Of a DNA stretch of 64,000 nucleotides, positions 11,790 to 23,075 are shown piece after piece. The stretch's first letter is position 1. The number at the start of each line of letters is the position of its first letter. The notes beneath the pieces were generated by a model that made no database searches, was not told where the DNA came from, and saw only the letters and a program-made list of their open reading frames with translations. Where the stretch lies: positions 30,976,089 to 31,040,088 of the forward strand of contig NC_133221.1 in the NCBI RefSeq assembly GCF_040436345.1. Reading direction: 5' to 3'. The stretch is from Pagrus major. Its lineage: Eukaryota > Chordata > Actinopteri > Spariformes > Sparidae. A program made the position numbers and the translations under genes.

Positions 11790-12105
11790 TTGGACCTTGA
11801 CGTGAGATTGTTTCATTAGCTGCTGTTTTAAGATCGGGATGAACTGTCGAGCTCAACAGCGAAACATAACTTATAGGACAACACAATTTATACTGTTTTA
11901 CTTTGTTTATATGTGGCGGACCCTGCCACCTTTCTAGCTTCAAACAGTGTTCTGGGACCTTATTTTTCTCTGCCAACAGCTTGTTTACTCAGTTATGGAA
12001 AAAACAAATGTTTCTGAGTTTATATTATGCCCTGATTAATATTGAAAATATTAAAATTCTGAATTTGAATTTCTTCTCCAAAACTAAATAGTGCCCCTTG
12101 AAGAT
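11790..12105 (+). repeat. fold-back repeat, family 2, truncated copy
   Basis: The segment 11880-12105 is the inverted counterpart of 45676-45900. Both contain CACCTTTCTAGCTTCAAACA, AGTGTTCTGGGACCTTATTT and a TTCTCCAAAACTAAATAGTG-type end (as reverse complement at the second site). Only one arm is well preserved here. Confidence 0.6.
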
Positions 12106-12117
12106 AGGAGATAAAAA

Positions 12118-12180
12118 TGATGTCCAGTTTGTGAGACAATGTGAGACACAGTCCAACATACAGTGAAATTCTGAGGAGGA
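12118..12180 (-). mobile_element. possible 3' tail of a LINE, minus strand
   Basis: The minus strand reads CAGAATTTCACTGTATGTTG and a GTCTCACATTGTCTC string. This is the kind of 3' end found on fish non-LTR elements that end in repeated ATTTCATTGTGC-like tails. It lies downstream, on the same strand, of the RT fragment at 13125-13640 and may be its tail. Confidence 0.3.
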
Positions 12181-12734
12181 CAGCTCCAGAACATCTTTAA
12201 CAACTAGATAAATAAAATCAACAATAAAATAAAATAATCCAGCAAATAGATGAAATAAAATAGAAATATATCAAATACAAATGTAACAGCAATAAACAAT
12301 AAAGTCAGTAATGATGTTCAATGTTGAGTGTCATTTCAGAAAAATTAAACAGTGAAACAATATAAAATAAAACCAGTAGTGTGTTTCAGAAACATGACAC
12401 AGTATAACCAGTGCATTATAATACTATATATGCATCATCAGTATGACAGTGCAACACACCTCTAATTTGTCAAATATGGCCTAAAAGGGCTTTCTGACCC
12501 TTAAAATAATCTGCTGCGGGGCCTTTGAGATGATTTTGTCTGGGGCACGAGCAAGAACAGCAGTGGCCCTAAATACGGCAGCTTGGTCAATGGCTTTAAT
12601 CTAACCGCTCTACCTACCCCTATAATAATAATATGTTATATGCAACGTCCAGTAAGACTTTCAAAATAAAGCTTGCTGTCAAACATTTCACACATTATGA
12701 CATACTTCTTTTATACTGTTATTAATGTTGTGAA

Positions 12735-12900
12735 ATGGCTTGGGATTTGGTTAGGTTCAAGCTCAGAACTGTGTGGTTTATCATTAGAAAAAGATCATGT
12801 TTTGAGTTAAAATAGCGAGTTCAGTCACTTCAGTTACCTTACTGATGTAACATATCAAATCAATTGTGACACTTGGTCACAAATGTGACTTGAACCCCAG
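12735..12900 (+). repeat. dispersed repeat, AAAAGATCATG family
   Basis: It has TTAGGTTCAAGCTCAGAACT, then AAAAAGATCATGTTTTGAGT, then TTCAGTTACCTTACTGATGT. It is a diverged plus-strand copy of the family seen at 5965 and 9055. Confidence 0.5.
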
Positions 12901-13124
12901 TGAACTGAGGGAGTATGACCCATCCAACCACTGTGACCACCCTCCGACTGAGACTTGTCTCGCTCTTTATACTGATGCACTAGAGGAAGTTACACTAGGT
13001 AACTACAGTACAGCATCAAACTTAGAAGCTTATAGGGCCACTGGCCAGGCTGCAGACTGCTGTATTTGATACATCTGGAGTGTGAAAAGGCCAAACAGTG
13101 ATGTATGGTAGGTGGATGTATAGT

Positions 13125-13640
13125 AGGTTCTTTGTGTGTGTAAAGTTACTGGTTCAGGACCCAAATGGCCCGAGACAAGAAACACCCCTTCATCCTCTCT
13201 GTCTAGGCCTTCAGGCAGAGGTAATGTCTCTCTAACTCCAGTGGAGAGAGTTTGTTGTTTGGGTAGATTATGATCCTCTCAGCCCTCTTCTTGTACCTCC
13301 TGGTATAAATGTCTTGTAGTGCTGAGAGTTGACGTCTGATGGGGTGTTATGCTGACTGCACCAGCTTCTGCAGAGCCAGTCCTTCTTGGTGCTGTTCCTA
13401 AACTAGGCAGTGATGCTGCCTGTCAGGATGCTCTCTGTGGTGCAGGTATAAAAAGTCCCCTGTGATGCAGACACTGAGGTATCTGAAGCTGTCCACCCTC
13501 TTCACTGGGGCCCTGTTGATCAGAATCACACGTGGCCACACATGTATGTGTGAACAGGGAGTACAGTAGGGAGCTCCAGTGTTGATGGTGAGGAGGGATG
13601 AAGTGTGGCTGCCTACCAGAACCACCTGTGGTCAGGAAGT
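13125..13640 (-). mobile_element. non-LTR retrotransposon, C-terminal RT fragment
   Basis: On the minus strand, ILINRAPVKRVDSFRYLSV is followed by CITGD and then, after frameshifts, by remnants matching the order of the RT C-terminal region of fish LINEs: HREHPDRQHHCL (from an IESILTGSITA-like stretch), then LQxLVQS, then a TLQDIYTRR-like part, then an SGR-like end. There are several frameshifts and stops, so the copy is dead. It explains the two overlapping open frames of about 75 codons seen here. Confidence 0.65.
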
Positions 13641-13659
13641 TGAAAATCAGTTGCACTGG

Positions 13660-15127
13660 AGGTATAATATGTCAGAATTCTGCATTAAAGTGACCAAAAA
13701 TGACAAGACCTTTGTTAGATATTTTGTTAAGTTGTATCCTAACATTATCACAAATATTTCCAACATATTCAAACCCAAAGAAATCTACAAGCAAGTTTGA
13801 CTGAGGGATCATTTGTCTTTATTGTTTTTTTTGTGTTTATTTGCCCCAAACAGCCAGATTACTATACTGTACATTAGCCGTCAGCTAGCAAGCAATGGCA
13901 CGCACCGGGTGTGTATGTCTGCGTGTTTAAATTCAGGTCAACCTCAAAAATATATAAAATATGTTCCAGTTCCATGCAAATCAATGACAAACCTAGTAAA
14001 GTTTAGTATTTAGCATAAATTATTAAGTTTTTTGTACAGTAATTAGTGAGGCTGGTTAACTTTAGGGGTACTATATATGGGAATTGATTGTGATTTGGGT
14101 GAAATTACCCTTAAATCTACAGAGGGGTACATATTGGAGGAGGAAGGAGAGCACTGACCTTGTGCTGTAACTCAGCACACACTGTTAAATCATTATGAAT
14201 ACCTTTGGTGGTGGAGCCTCGCTGAACTGGATGAAGAGTAGTAGTTGTTTTGATGGCAGTGGTTGTCATGGCAACAGTAGTTGTAGTAAAAATAAGGTTT
14301 TTCCAGGGACAGTAAAACACGTACATTGACATTCATCACCCAGCAGCCTCCTGCTCATCCACACACCATCATCCAGTAGATACCAGTGCAGCTGTGGTCA
14401 CTGTCATTCCAAGTTGTTCCAGTGCTGTCTGGAGCTGAGACATAAAGGGGAGAGCAGAACGCACTAATCACTAACTGTAGTTCAACATTTTCCAAACTGG
14501 CTCATTTAAATTTTGTCTGAGAGTTACTGAGAGGTTGCAGGGATTACGTATTTTTGTAGGCTAACCCAGAAGTTAACAACAACCTAGTTCCCTCTACAAA
14601 GAGCCTGTGGGGTTTTCCAATTATTGCAGAAAATAGGCTCTGCGGAAAACACAAGTTTATGATACTTAGGTGTTATGTTCAGCAGGATCATCTTCACAGA
14701 CAAACACCGTTTCTGCCAGAAGTAAAAAGCAAATGTTAGGATACAAACGAACTACACTGCAGTCGCATGACTTCAACGACTTCACCACCACTAAGCTTCC
14801 TATTACACTATAATAAACAGACTTTACCTTAAATGGATCAGTCTACAAGTTGTAAAGTTAGACTTAGTTGGTTTGCAATTAGTCAGCCTGTAAAGACGAA
14901 CTAGTGAGTAGATGGCTCTCCTTGTTCAGCATAGTGACGTTTAATGTCCCAGACAACCTCTCATTTAGTCTCATTTAGCCACTTGTAAGCAACTGCCGGT
15001 TTAAAAATACATTTATGGTTTTGATTCAAACAGGGGTTGTAGACTAAAACGTGAAAATTAGCTATTATCTTAAGATGGCATCAATCATAGACCTTCAAAC
15101 CACTGGTAAGACCTTCAAGACAAGGGA
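13660..15127. other. intergenic stretch, repeats of unknown family
   Basis: No exon was seen. 14560-14900 has the look of a teleost dispersed repeat (AGGCTAACCCAGAAGTTAAC and following), but no second copy lies in this window. Confidence 0.35.
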
Positions 15128-15135
15128 ACTGGAAG

Positions 15136-15842
15136 CAGGGCCGCCCCTGGCCAAATTGGGGCCCTAAGCAGAATTTTATTATGAGAGATGGCGACATTTT
15201 ACCTCCATAAAAATAGCCCAAAACTTCTATTGATAGCATAGATTGATAGGCTATAAACCTGAGCCAACATACGACCACCAACTGGTCAATTAACCACTCC
15301 TTTTTCAACAGAGGTGATGCAGTTAACAAGACATTCAATAAATGATAATCAGGGCCACTGGAAAATGTAATCTCCAGTCCACATGTAGACAGAATTATCC
15401 TCTCTTCTGTCTCATGATTAGCAGGCTAGCAGCTGGGGTGTTTATGCCACAAAGTTTTTCTTTTTTATTTCAACAACATGCCCACCTTCAAGTGAAGCAC
15501 GAGCCTCCTCTTGTTTTGACTTTGTCTTTCTTTTGCTTGCTCCCGATTCATATTGCCGTTTGGAGGCCATCTCTCCACCTGCATCCAACTGCCTGTCGGC
15601 GCATCTGACTGCTGATTGGTCAGATGCTGCGTGCTGTCAATCATTTCGGCAACGCGTGCGGTGTCAGATAACTCATCTCTTTTTTTTCTCTCCTGCCTCG
15701 GGCTGACTTGGTGCTCTACGCGCGCCTCACGGCAGCGATGCGCATCCTTTGCACATTTGCAGAGAATGCAAAATGGGGCCCCCCACGGATCGTGGGGCCC
15801 TACGCACAGCGCGTGTTCTGCGTGTAGGGAGGGGCGGCGCTG
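15136..15842. mobile_element. non-autonomous hAT-like DNA transposon with 8-bp target duplication
   Basis: The element begins CAGGGCCGCCCCTGGCC and ends GGGAGGGGCGGCGCTG, an imperfect terminal inverted repeat of about 16 bp with the CAG...CTG ends usual for hAT elements. It is flanked by a perfect 8-bp direct repeat ACTGGAAG (15128-15135 and 15843-15850), the target-site length of the hAT superfamily. Further in, GGGGCCCTAAGCAGAA on the left pairs with an inverted GGGGCCCTACGCAC-type string on the right. There is no transposase frame inside. A hairpin GCATCTGAC...GTCAGATGC lies at 15601-15627. Confidence 0.85.
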
Positions 15843-16258
15843 ACTGGAAGTGTAAAAATACTAACTTATTCCCTCTTTAAGGACTCATTCCTGTGGCACT
15901 CTACATCAATCCACACGTGTGTTAAGTTGTAAGGTCAAATTAATTTTATTTATACAGCCAAGGTTCACTGACCACAAATTCTCCACAAGGTGTTTTACAA
16001 TCTACGCAGCAGATACCCTCTTTCCTTAGATCCTTGATTCTGCCAAGGAAAAATGCCACTTCTCGCATGAAGACTGGAAGCACAGGGAACAGCTAAAATG
16101 GCTTCCAATTTCAGTAAATGGTTAGGGCAGCCAGCAGCAGTGCTGCACAGAAGTTCTGGTCAGAGTTCCTTGAGCCTCACATCCTGCACTGCCCATATTC
16201 AGCAGGCGAGGGACATTTGCCTGCATTGACCGTGTCCTAAAGATCGGATAAGATGTGT

Positions 16259-16562
16259 TAAAGGTGCCCTGTGGAGCCCTTGTTATCCACCAATACATCT
16301 ATGGGGTCTTGCAAAAAGCTAACTGTAGCTGACCTAAGCTAGTTAGCTCAGTTAGCTGTGCAGTGAGCAATCCAGACAGGCCGCTCCAAGGGCTATTACA
16401 AGACAGGATGGGCTTGGGCTAGCTGGTAGCATGCTAACTTCACTAGATATCTGTGCAACACAGTATATAGACATCATTTAGCTCTAAACCTGTTATTTCT
16501 ATATATTCCTATAATTTCTTTCATGTATTTTACCACAATTCTTACATATTGCACCTTAGAAT
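16259..16562 (+). repeat. teleost short interspersed repeat (AAAGGTGCCCTGTGGAG type)
   Basis: It opens AAAGGTGCCCTGTGGAGCCC, carries GTTAGCTCAGTTAGCTGTGC (shared with 398-417), and ends CTTACATATTGCACCTTA. The two ends share GGTGC / GCACC, so it is weakly inverted. It is non-coding. Confidence 0.6.
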
Positions 16563-17198
16563 TGTGTTTTGTCTGAATCCCGCTGTTCAGTCAGTTTCAC
16601 CATGGATCTATAATTTTCTCCAGGCGGTCGCAGGGATTAGAAACTGACAGGGTTGACATTTACAAATCATGCATCTCATCCGTCTCTCTGAGGACAGGCT
16701 TTTTCCCTGCCTTTTAATGTGGCTGTTCATAACAGATATAAATAAACACTTGTGCCTTCAGACGTGGTTGGACAACGTGTTGTGTGAACTTATTTGTTTC
16801 AAGCATACCCTTCAGTCTTCAGTATCTGGTTCTAGCCCCGGTGCTTTAAAAGCATGCGCTGTGCTGTAATGTCCTTGAGCACATCCCTGAATCTTTTCAG
16901 AACTGCCCTCTGATCTCCCTGTGGGAATTCTTTGTCAGGAGAAATAAAGCCACTCATTATTATCTCTATGCATCTCTTGTGGAGATCCAACACAGAACAA
17001 ACAATTTATTCCAATATCAAAACATGTATTTCAAAAGTCATTGAGATATGAAGCACCCACTGTATGGCCATTAAGGAGTTTGGGGTCAAAGAGAGTCCAT
17101 TGAAAAGCAGGAGGCACCTTCTCTCAGTGACTAAATGAGAGCTGTACTTCAGTAAAACTGATGAAGTCTGCACATTACTTGTATTGTATGCAAGCATT

Positions 17199-17229
<31 letters not shown>

Positions 17230-17236
17230 CGCACGT
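17199..17236 (+). repeat. (GT)n/(GC)n microsatellite
   Basis: A GT dinucleotide run passes directly into a GC run (GTGTGT...GCGCGCGCGC). Such runs can adopt Z-DNA. The open frames of 118-126 codons over this site on both strands (Cys-Val and His-Thr runs) are products of the repeat. Confidence 0.97.
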
Positions 17237-17239
17237 GCA

Positions 17240-18690
17240 CTCGTGTTCACATCTGCAGAAAGAAGAGAAGAAGAAAGAGAATGAGCCAGCCAGTGAGAAA
17301 ATTAATGGAGCGTAGGGAGAGAGTGAAGGGGAGAGTAAAAAGAAAGAGACTGTCAAAGTCAAACAAATTCAGAGGGATCAATGCGCAGACTTCGCCTGGC
17401 ATATCCAAGGGAGTGCCAGACTCAAAGCTCTTCAAGTCCTCAGTTCAAAGTGGTGACACGTCCATTAGAATTTCTAATTCTCATCGCATCGACAGGCCTA
17501 CGGCTACAGTACAGGCAGAGGACGGGCTGAGAGGAATCTAGGCCACCGCTAAGAGAGAGAAAGGTTACTGTATTGTGTGCTTTATATTTGTTTATTCATT
17601 TTATAAAAAAAATTGACATTCTGTATTATTTTCTAATGAATCCAAAAAAGTTTAAACATACACTTGAATTGTTATTTGAAATTAAGATGTACTTCCTCTC
17701 CATGAGTATAAATCATTGATGTATTCTTCTTGACTCAAACAACGAACACCAACAAGGATGAATTTATTCTAAAATGTGTTCTAATCAGAGTTTAGCAAAA
17801 CAAGGTTTAAAATGAAATCCATATTTAAAATTAGGCAGAGCTCTGTTGCACAATTAAAAAAATAAAAAATGAAATAAATACATAAATGAAATAAATCTGC
17901 GTGCTGTCGGGACGTAGTCAGTAGAAAGGAGGGGAAAACCATTAAGTTACGACTGCCCTGTATTCCTCAGCAAAGTGTTGCTAAAACGTTAGTCTTTATG
18001 TTCTCTGTCAGCAGTTTCAGCAGGCTTGATCAGAAGGGTGACAGAGAGGTCTTTCAGGGACAGTCGTTGTTTTAGTGTCCTGTTGCCGGCTCGAGCTGTC
18101 CCTGGAACTGTCCCCGTTTTTTTACTGTGACTTCGAAACAGAAATGAAGTGAAATAATACGTAGGCAGGCAAAATGAAAAATAAATAAATTAAAAATTAA
18201 AAATAAAAAAAGTAGCAGTAGCAGATCCCACTGGTTAATGTCTCAATCATGTTGTGCTTGTTTCGGCCAACGAATGAATCCACAACATTACCAAAAATAT
18301 CTTTTCAAATCAGATAGTGCGGAAAGGAGGAAGACTTGATAGGAAGAAGAGTGAGGGAGATAGAGGACAGCTAAAGATATGATTACAGAGCCTGCAAATT
18401 AATTATTCCAAACAATGTTTGTGTGATAAAACACAAACCTGAGGCAAGCATGGGACTCTGCCAAAGTATTTATCTAAATACTGTATGATGGACTGGAGAG
18501 GAAGAGAGGAGGATATATTGTCCCCAGTTTTATTTAAAAAATCTGGTCTCTGCTGGTGAAAATGTTCTGATTTTGTTGCTTCACAATAAAAGCTCTTAAA
18601 TTACTGAATAACAGGGGACTTTTATCGGGAAGAATTGATAGGAGATGAAACGTGTTTATCACTGAATTAGCAGAGGTTTGTAAACATTAG
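17240..18690. other. intergenic stretch, nothing recognised
   Basis: AT-rich. There are A-rich low-complexity tracts at 17850-17900 and 18175-18215. No exon was seen. Confidence 0.45.
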
Positions 18691-18699
18691 TAAATGTGA

Positions 18700-18870
18700 A
18701 ACCACCAGATATTTTTCACGAGGGAACCATGGCATTTCAACTTTTGTAAATTTGACACCACTGGATATTTGTAAGGAGACCTCAGGACAAAAAGACAGGT
18801 ATTTTTAGCCAAAACATGATCTTTTCCTCACTCTAAGCAAGTGTTGTTTGTGCCTAAACCAGACCATGAT
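18700..18870 (-). repeat. dispersed repeat, AAAAGATCATG family, minus copy
   Basis: The plus strand reads AAAACATGATCTTTTCCTCA followed by TGTTTGTGCCTAAACCAGAC. This is the reverse complement of the plus copies at 5965, 9055 and 12735. Confidence 0.55.
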
Positions 18871-18959
18871 TAAAAAAACTACTTTTCATGCCTTGAGGAC
18901 ATGAAGGTTGAGACTTAGATGTCAACTTCACAATTCTCATCCACATCCTCATATCCATC

Positions 18960-19300
18960 AATAAGCTTTTAATTGTGGAAGAGAGACAGTGTGTTTGCTG
19001 GAGGATGTGGTGGTGGGTGTGGGGGGCAGGTTATCTGTGGGATTTACAGTTTAATCTTCTTAGGCACTTCCCTGTCGGCCGGGCTGCAGACTGTGGCTGA
19101 GGGAAGTACGTGCTAGCTTAGTGCAGCTGTCAGGATCTGCCTGCCAACCCAATCAATACTGGTCTTCTTTCTACCTCCCCGTGTCTCCCTCATGCCTCTA
19201 CCCCCTGCCTTCTCAGCCTCAGCCGTCAGCTTCTCCCGCCAGCGCTAAATCAATGAGTCCTGAAGCTGATTAGCAGGTTCAAGTGCAGGTCATTTCACAC
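18960..19300. other. repeat-poor block, candidate regulatory element
   Basis: The block is free of the window's repeat families, with ATCAATAAGCTTTTAATTGT at the left and AATCAATGAGTCCTGAAGCT plus GATTAGCAGG at the right. These look like homeodomain-type sites. No coding frame with splice borders was seen. Its function is not demonstrable here. Confidence 0.22.
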
Positions 19301-19679
19301 AGCCGGAGGACATTTTTACGAATGAACATACTCATATATCCCATATGACACACAGTGCAGGAATGTTGTTGATGTCCAGAGGTTCCAGGAATGTAGAGAG
19401 CTATATTCTGATTCAAACACATTTTGGTTACCTATTAGTTTAGTTTACCAACTCTTTAGGATTATGTGTGTTTTGTCTGGTTTTATATGTGTTATGGCGT
19501 TGGGCACAACTGCCTGAAGAAAAGTGTCTTTGTTTGAGTAGATTTTGGGAACGATTGCTCATGTTTGAGCAATATATATATTATATATTGCAGTAGTGGA
19601 ATGTTATTAAGTACATTTCCTCAAGTAATGTACTAATGTACTGTAATGAAAACATAACCTCCTTGGCAGAGGTAAACGT

Positions 19680-20100
19680 AAAATGGCTCCATACAGTTTG
19701 TCTGATGCAATCCAAGTCTCCAGAATCCCCAAGATCCCACATTTATTTGAAAGATGTTATTTGGACCCTTTTAAAACCAAAATCTTCACTGTAGCTGCTA
19801 AGCTAAAAGGATTAGCATGCACCCAGTCTGAAGTGGGTGTGCAAGCTCCACTGTGTGGAGGGTATAAATAACATCTATTCAAATCAGTTTGGGATTTCAG
19901 GGCTTCCAGAGACTTGGTTTACGCCGGACAAGCTGAGTGGAGCCACTTTGTTTGGTTTTCACCAATGATTTTTTAGGTTTTAAAAGTCCCACTGTATCTA
20001 CTTCAGTTGTTTAGGAGAATGCTGCTGCAACGCTGTTTTGCTGTGAAGCTCCAGAAATGTTTTTGGACTATGAAACTTTACCTAACTTTCTGATCATTTA
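19680..20100 (+). repeat. fold-back MITE, family 1, termini lost
   Basis: It carries AAATGGCTCCATACAGTTTG, CTTCACTGTAGCTGCTAAGC, GCATGCACCCAGTCTGAAGT and AAGCTCCAGAAATG, all in the order of the copy at 1921-2420. The outer inverted ends are missing. Confidence 0.75.
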
Positions 20101-21034
20101 GCATTGTGTTTTAGCCATGCATGTTTCCAAATGGATTTTAAATTTATCAAATGACTACAAATGAACTGACATGAATCTGGGGCCACTGGGGCCCCTAAAG
20201 GACTCTGGGCAGTGGCCTTGCTTTGCTTGGCTGCTGATTCAGAGCTATATCAACTTAAATCTACATCTAATATGCAACAGTCTTTCTTCATGTGATGCGT
20301 CTGAATGTTCAGCAGACTTGTTTTCCAAACCCAATATTAAAGGCAGGAAGACTTCTGGGTTTCTACTTGATGCAGACTCAGGCTGTGTGTGTTACTGCAC
20401 TTCTGAATAATCACTGGTCACAGTGACATGAATGAAACCCCCCCATCTTCATACAAATAGAGATCCAATAGCACCTCCAAGTGGTCAACCAGATACACCA
20501 ACTGTTGAAACGAGAGGCGTTCGCAGCATGAAGAGTGAATCTGGTTTTATCTTGACTGTATGGAAACAAGGATAATCATCAAGACTACTGTGTTCCAGCT
20601 GTGAGCCTGGAATATGTGAGGATATTAATGGAATATATGAGATTTACACCAGGTGTGTGTTAATAAAGGATAAAGGAGAGAGAGGGTCATTTCCTCTTCC
20701 CTACTGACTCACCTCTGATACACTGATCAGTTTGAAATGCTTCACTGCGTGGCTTTGCTTTCTCTTCACAATTCAATCTCCTTTACACAGATCTCATCAC
20801 TGGCTGAAAGAGCTAACAACTAACAGCTATCCACGGCTTTGATCAAATCATCCTAACTGTATTTCTGGCATTACTTACCCACAAGAGAACCAGTGTGTCA
20901 ACAGAGCAATCCACTCTTAACGTCTGAAACAGTTTTTGATGGCCTGCGCAGTAGCTGACATGAACAGTTCAGTCATACCTGTATTTATGTATTAGTCAAC
21001 TGACCCTGTAGACATCCAATAATAACATTGTTGC
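20101..21034. other. intergenic stretch, nothing recognised
   Basis: No exon, RNA gene or familiar repeat was seen. Confidence 0.45.
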
Positions 21035-21248
21035 AACGTATCCAGAACGCTGCAGCGCGCCTCGTTTTCAATCTACCCAAACTCTCCTATGTGACCCCCC
21101 TCCTCCGTGACCTCCACTGACTTCCTGTTGCGGCCCGCATCAGATTCAAGACCATGGTGCTGTGGTCCTTCAAGGCCGTCAACGGAACTGCACCCATCTA
21201 CCTCCAAACACTGGTCAGACCACATGCCCCAGCGCGAGCACTTCGCTC
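21035..21248 (+). mobile_element. L2-like LINE, RT C-terminal fragment
   Basis: Reading the plus strand gives QRIQNAAARLVFNLPKLSYV, TPLLRDLH, then a stop where TGG is expected, then LPVAARIRFKTMVLWSFKAV and NGTAPIYLQTLVRP. This is the familiar segment behind the reverse transcriptase of L2-like fish LINEs. The in-frame stop at the W position shows decay. The family-1 MITE fragment at 21250 follows directly. Confidence 0.75.
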
Positions 21249-21249
21249 T

Positions 21250-21480
21250 ACTAATCTTTTTTAATTTAATCCAAGTCTCTGGAAGTCCTGAGATCCCAAA
21301 TTGTTGTGAAAAAATGTTATTTGCAATGTGCAGTTGAGCTTCAGATAGGGTGCACGCTAACAGCTTAGCAGCTACAGTGAAGATTTCAGGTGTAAATAAA
21401 GTCTTTTCGAACCAATTTGGAATTTCTGATCATCTGGACACTTGGATTATTCCCCGCACATGGCTGGAAATTGTCCTGAT
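21250..21480 (-). repeat. fold-back MITE, family 1, rearranged fragment
   Basis: It contains AATCCAAGTCTCTGGAAGTC, CTGAGATCCCAAATTG, then the reverse-complement core TTAGCAGCTACAGTGAAGAT and TTTCGAACCAATTTGG. This is an inner part of the family-1 element with both ends missing. Confidence 0.6.
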
Positions 21481-22612
21481 GTCTTGCGAAGACTATCCAG
21501 TGGTTTTGTGCTCACAGATGTGAGGTGTCACACCACAACCATCCCCTGCTGAGATGGAAGTCAGCTCATATACAGTACATGTAATCTGAATTGATGTTTA
21601 GTGAAGTGAAGTGCTAGTAGCAAAGAAGCAGGCCTTTTCTTATGCCACAATGTTAAAAAAGGAGGCTATAGGTCAAAAACACAGAGGTGTAAGTTAAATA
21701 CTGAGACATTCAGCAACACTCATCCTCAATAACATGTCATCTCTTTTCACCAGATGAGTTGTACAGTGCAGAACAGACCATTTACCTCATGATCAGATGT
21801 TGAAACCTGACGCTGTGCATCACTTGACAGTAGAATGGAACCGGAGGAGCTGAACATAGGGACCATCTCAAAAGTGCATTCTAATAAAAAACATTTATTT
21901 TAGTCTGGACTCCTTCCATTGCATGCACATAAAAATATCCATCCATACACATGAATTTTCAAAGAAAATTCATTCTGACTCATATTTTTGTGGTCTTGGA
22001 GACACCTATTGTAGTGGTCTAATGTAATAATAGGGACTTGTGACAGTGACAGTGACAGTAGAGGGACAGATACGGCATCCATCAAACATTCCAACATGTT
22101 GCCCTAGTAGTGGAAAAGGAATATCACCAAGCAACATTTAACTCTTACAGCAGCTGCTTCTATAACTACCTTCTAACACTTGTTGATGTACTTCTGGGTA
22201 CAGCAAACCAGACGTTCTCCTGTAGTAGAGTGTTGGGTTACAACGTCACAAAGTGTTAAGATAGAATCGCTCATGTGTCGTGTGGAGCTTTTTTTTCACA
22301 AACGCCGTACCAGTCCTTTCAAATGTCGCTTCAGCCATCAGCGCTTAAATTCCCTAATGTAGCAGTGACTACTAGTCATGGGTCAGAATGTGAACCTGTT
22401 GGCGAGTGTCACGGCTGGTTTGATCCCATCACAAGACGATCTTGAGTTCGTAACTCTTGTTTTCTCTGTCTGTATAATGTTGTTGTCTCTAATATGACAT
22501 GTCTTGATCATGTTTTGGTCTGCTAAGATGTAGTCAAAAACACATTTTCACCATGAACAATAAAGTTGTGTGGCATACTCTGAAACAAGAGAGCATGCAG
22601 GATATTGGGGGA
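21481..22612. other. intergenic stretch 3' of the receptor gene, nothing recognised
   Basis: No exon with splice borders was seen on either strand. It lies beyond the proposed poly(A) signal of the receptor gene. Confidence 0.4.
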
Positions 22613-22618
22613 TTTATT
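22613..22618 (-). terminator. candidate poly(A) signal of the receptor gene
   Basis: AATAAA on the minus strand, about 360 nt downstream of the stop codon at 22977-22979. It is the first AATAAA after the stop. The cleavage site is not determined. Confidence 0.4.
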
Positions 22619-22976
22619 TGGAATAAACAAACAAATAGAAACTGTTATGAAACTATTACAGTTTAAAAAGAAATACACGTGAGTTAATAGAGGATGTAAT
22701 GTACATATCTTATAACACAGAACAACACTGAACAGTCAACAATCAGAGCGATTAGTATTTGCACTTTGAAGCTCTAAGTCCCTTGGATTGTTGCTTACTA
22801 TGATGTGGTCTCAAAGCTTTTCTGGAAGAGTACAAAACACACAGAACCACCACAGAACAGAACACCTGGCTGTTATTATAGAAACACAGACAACTAGTGT
22901 GTATAAGGGAACAGGACAGAGGCTCTCAGCTGATACTCTTTTCTGTTGCTATCTTATCAACATGCAAACGTTTCTT

Positions 22977-23075
22977 TTAGGCTTTGTTTTTGTCTAAGCT
23001 GTCTTGCTCTGCGCTCTCCCCTCCGCTGCCAAACCGTCGGTTCAGCTCTGATGTCAACACCGAGCAGCACGATTT
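22977..23075 (-). CDS. receptor exon 10: cytoplasmic tail and stop
   Basis: The exon begins KSCCSVLTSELNRRFGS after a CTCTGTTACAG acceptor and ends DSLDKNKA-TAA: 32 codons plus stop. It joins exon 9 in phase 0 (GK|KSCC). The KSCCSVL start is what I expect of kainate-binding-protein tails; the two cysteines next to M4 are possible palmitoylation sites. Confidence 0.9.
   Translation of the reverse strand, partial: KSCCSVLTSELNRRFGSGGESAEQDSLDKNKA

Noticed and set aside
13398..13656. Two overlapping minus-strand frames as a possible gene
   Set aside because: They are parts of a frameshifted LINE RT C-terminal region.
17006..17541. Overlapping frames of 118 and 126 codons on both strands
   Set aside because: They are created by the GT/GC microsatellite and a purine-rich flank; no splice sites or similarity.
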